Origin: Candidatus Kaiserbacteria bacterium RIFCSPHIGHO2_01_FULL_58_22
Lineage (GTDB): Bacteria; Patescibacteriota; Minisyncoccia; Phycocordibacterales; UBA2100
Assembly: GCA_001781445.1 (NCBI GenBank)
Contig: MFLB01000024.1
Coordinates: 1-7,248 of the forward strand
DNA length: 7,248 bases
Reading direction: 5' to 3'
Position 1 is the stretch's first letter, and each line of letters starts with the position of its first letter. This document shows, piece after piece, positions 6,636 to 7,248 of the stretch. The notes beneath the pieces are model-generated. The model searched no databases. It saw only the letters and a program-made list of their open reading frames with translations, and had not been told where the DNA came from. The translations under genes and the position numbers were made by a program.

Positions 6636-6979
6636 ACATGGCCGACAGAAGGCATATACGGGTTGCGGAGTCGCTCGCGCACATGGCAGGCCTCTTTTTC
6701 GCGCGCGAGGCCGCGAATCCGTCCGTGAGCGGGCTTATCACCGTTACGCGCGCGGAGCTGACGGACGATTTCAAGAATGCTGCCGTTTTTTTGTCCGTCC
6801 TTCCGCACACGAAAGAAGAAGAGGCGCTCAAGCTTGCGAAGCGAGCGCGGAGCGATTTCCGCGACTACGTCAAGAAGCACAGCCGCCTCAACCCCGTTCC
6901 CACGATCGATTTCGAGCTCGACTACGGCGAGAAGAACCGTCAGCGCGTGGACGAACTCACGCGCCGGAACAAATGGTGA
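6632..6979 (+). CDS. rbfA: 30S ribosome-binding factor A (RbfA)
   Basis: RbfA is a small KH-fold protein that binds the immature 30S subunit and helps mature the 16S rRNA 5' end. The 115-residue product shows the family layout: N-terminal helix RVAESLAHMAGLFFAREAAN (10-29), strand SGLITVTRAELTDDFKNAAV (33-52) matching the family's VTVTxVxxSxDL pattern, FLSVLP (53-58), a central helix (60-82) and the C-terminal VPTIDFELDYGEKNRQRVDEL (89-109). The start at 6632 is chosen because its ATG overlaps the infB TGA as ATGA, which suits translational coupling. The ATG at 6638 is also possible, and the one at 6611 would add seven residues unlike the family. infB-rbfA is a widely conserved gene pair. Confidence 0.94.
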   Translation: MNMADRRHIRVAESLAHMAGLFFAREAANPSVSGLITVTRAELTDDFKNAAVFLSVLPHTKEEEALKLAKRARSDFRDYVKKHSRLNPVPTIDFELDYGEKNRQRVDELTRRNKW

Positions 6980-6985
6980 TATATT
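6980..6985 (+). promoter_or_regulatory. weak candidate -10 box for the tRNA pair
   Basis: TATATT lies just after the rbfA stop and 11 bp before the mature tRNA-Cys 5' end, so a start near 6992 would give a very short leader. No good -35 sequence at normal spacing was found, so readthrough from infB-rbfA is as likely. Confidence 0.3.
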
Positions 6986-6996
6986 GAGCGGCGAAC

Positions 6997-7068
6997 GGCC
7001 CGGTGGCGAAGTAGAAACGCAGGAGTCTGCAAAACTCTTATGCGCGGGTGCAATTCCCGCTCGGGCCT
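6997..7068 (+). tRNA. trnC: tRNA-Cys (anticodon GCA)
   Basis: The cloverleaf folds fully: acceptor GGCCCGG (6997-7003) with TCGGGCC (7061-7067, one G-T pair), three-pair D stem GCG/CGC, anticodon stem GGAGT/ACTCT around CTGCAAA with anticodon GCA at 7029-7031, five-base variable region, and T stem GCGGG/CCCGC. Discriminator U73 (7068) and an A13-A22 mismatch are known traits of cysteine tRNAs. The next bases are CA, so CCA is not encoded. It is odd in two places: the T loop is TGCAATT (G at 55), and the D loop reads AGTAGAAA, without the usual GG. Confidence 0.9.
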
Positions 7069-7088
7069 CATGATAGATTGGTAGTGTC

Positions 7089-7175
7089 GCCGGGGTGCTG
7101 AAATTGGTAGACAGAAGAGACTTAAAATCTCTGGATCGCAAGATCGTGTGGGTTCGACCCCCACCCCCGGCACCA
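7089..7175 (+). tRNA. trnL: tRNA-Leu (anticodon UAA), CCA encoded
   Basis: This is a class II tRNA. Acceptor GCCGGGG (7089-7095) pairs fully with CCCCGGC (7165-7171). The D arm has the normal GG, and the anticodon stem AGAGA/TCTCT encloses CTTAAAA, giving anticodon TAA at 7123-7125. A long variable arm forms GATC-GCAA-GATC (7134-7145), closed by a GNRA-type loop. The T stem is GTGGG/CCCAC with the standard loop TTCGACC. A73 is followed by encoded CCA (7173-7175), unlike the tRNA-Cys 20 bases upstream. Confidence 0.96.
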
Positions 7176-7200
7176 CATAGGAAATTGCAAGGTGGAGCTC

Positions 7201-7223
7201 GCCGCCGCGCAGGGCGCGGCGGC
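7201..7223. repeat. GC-only perfect hairpin downstream of the tRNA genes
   Basis: GCCGCCGCGC (7201-7210) and GCGCGGCGGC (7214-7223) form a perfect 10-bp stem around the three-base loop AGG. No T-run follows on either strand, so it is not a classical intrinsic terminator. It could act as a transcript end-stabiliser or belong to the next, unseen feature. Confidence 0.6.
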
Positions 7224-7248
7224 TCGCGCGTACTGCGGTTTGGCCTCG

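Noticed and set aside
6940..7176. 78-codon minus-strand frame starting MVPGVGVEPTRSC
   Set aside because: This is the well-known false protein produced by reading a tRNA gene in antisense; it covers tRNA-Leu and tRNA-Cys.
1..7248. CRISPR array, toxin-antitoxin or phage-defence system
   Set aside because: No spaced direct repeats of CRISPR length and no such protein families were found; the only arrays are the two short heptamer repeats.

Overview
The window looks like a chromosomal piece of a Candidate Phyla Radiation (Patescibacteria) bacterium, most likely a GC-rich member of the Parcubacteria. This is inference from four things: a stripped-down IF-2 of 509 residues with no N-terminal extension, a short membrane-anchored HtrA-like protein, very compact spacing, and no recognisable Shine-Dalgarno sequence before any of the five complete genes. 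There is no marker that fixes the taxon.

Layout: positions 1-117 are the right end of an IS3-family insertion sequence, with the last 34 codons of its transposase running into the terminal repeat. Next come three genes on the minus strand, read right to left: a cysteine desulfurase (5055-3826), a degenerate trypsin-fold membrane protein (3755-2916) and a ClpB-type AAA+ disaggregase (2838-130). A 50-bp divergent intergenic region (5056-5105) holds a palindromic -10 element. From it the plus strand runs through infB (5106-6635) and rbfA (6632-6979, ATGA overlap), then tRNA-Cys(GCA) and tRNA-Leu(UAA). The last 73 bases (7176-7248) hold only a GC-rich hairpin. There is no gene-free stretch longer than 300 bases.

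Functionally, the plus strand is a translation cluster: initiation factor, 30S maturation factor and two tRNAs. The minus strand combines sulfur mobilisation with two proteostasis-type proteins. No operon logic beyond co-orientation is evident for the minus-strand genes, and each seems to have its own upstream signals.

The most unusual points are these. (1) A 48-bp, near-perfect palindrome lies in frame inside the desulfurase gene and accounts for an insertion of about 19 residues, like the protein-coding palindromic elements of Rickettsia. (2) Two unrelated heptanucleotide tandem arrays, each about 4.5 copies, lie immediately upstream of two consecutive start codons. (3) The HtrA-like protein has lost all three catalytic residues. 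(4) ClpB carries a long ClpB-type middle domain together with a ClpC-like LGF loop that could dock ClpP. (5) The tRNA-Cys has changes on both sides of the normally invariant G18-U55 contact.
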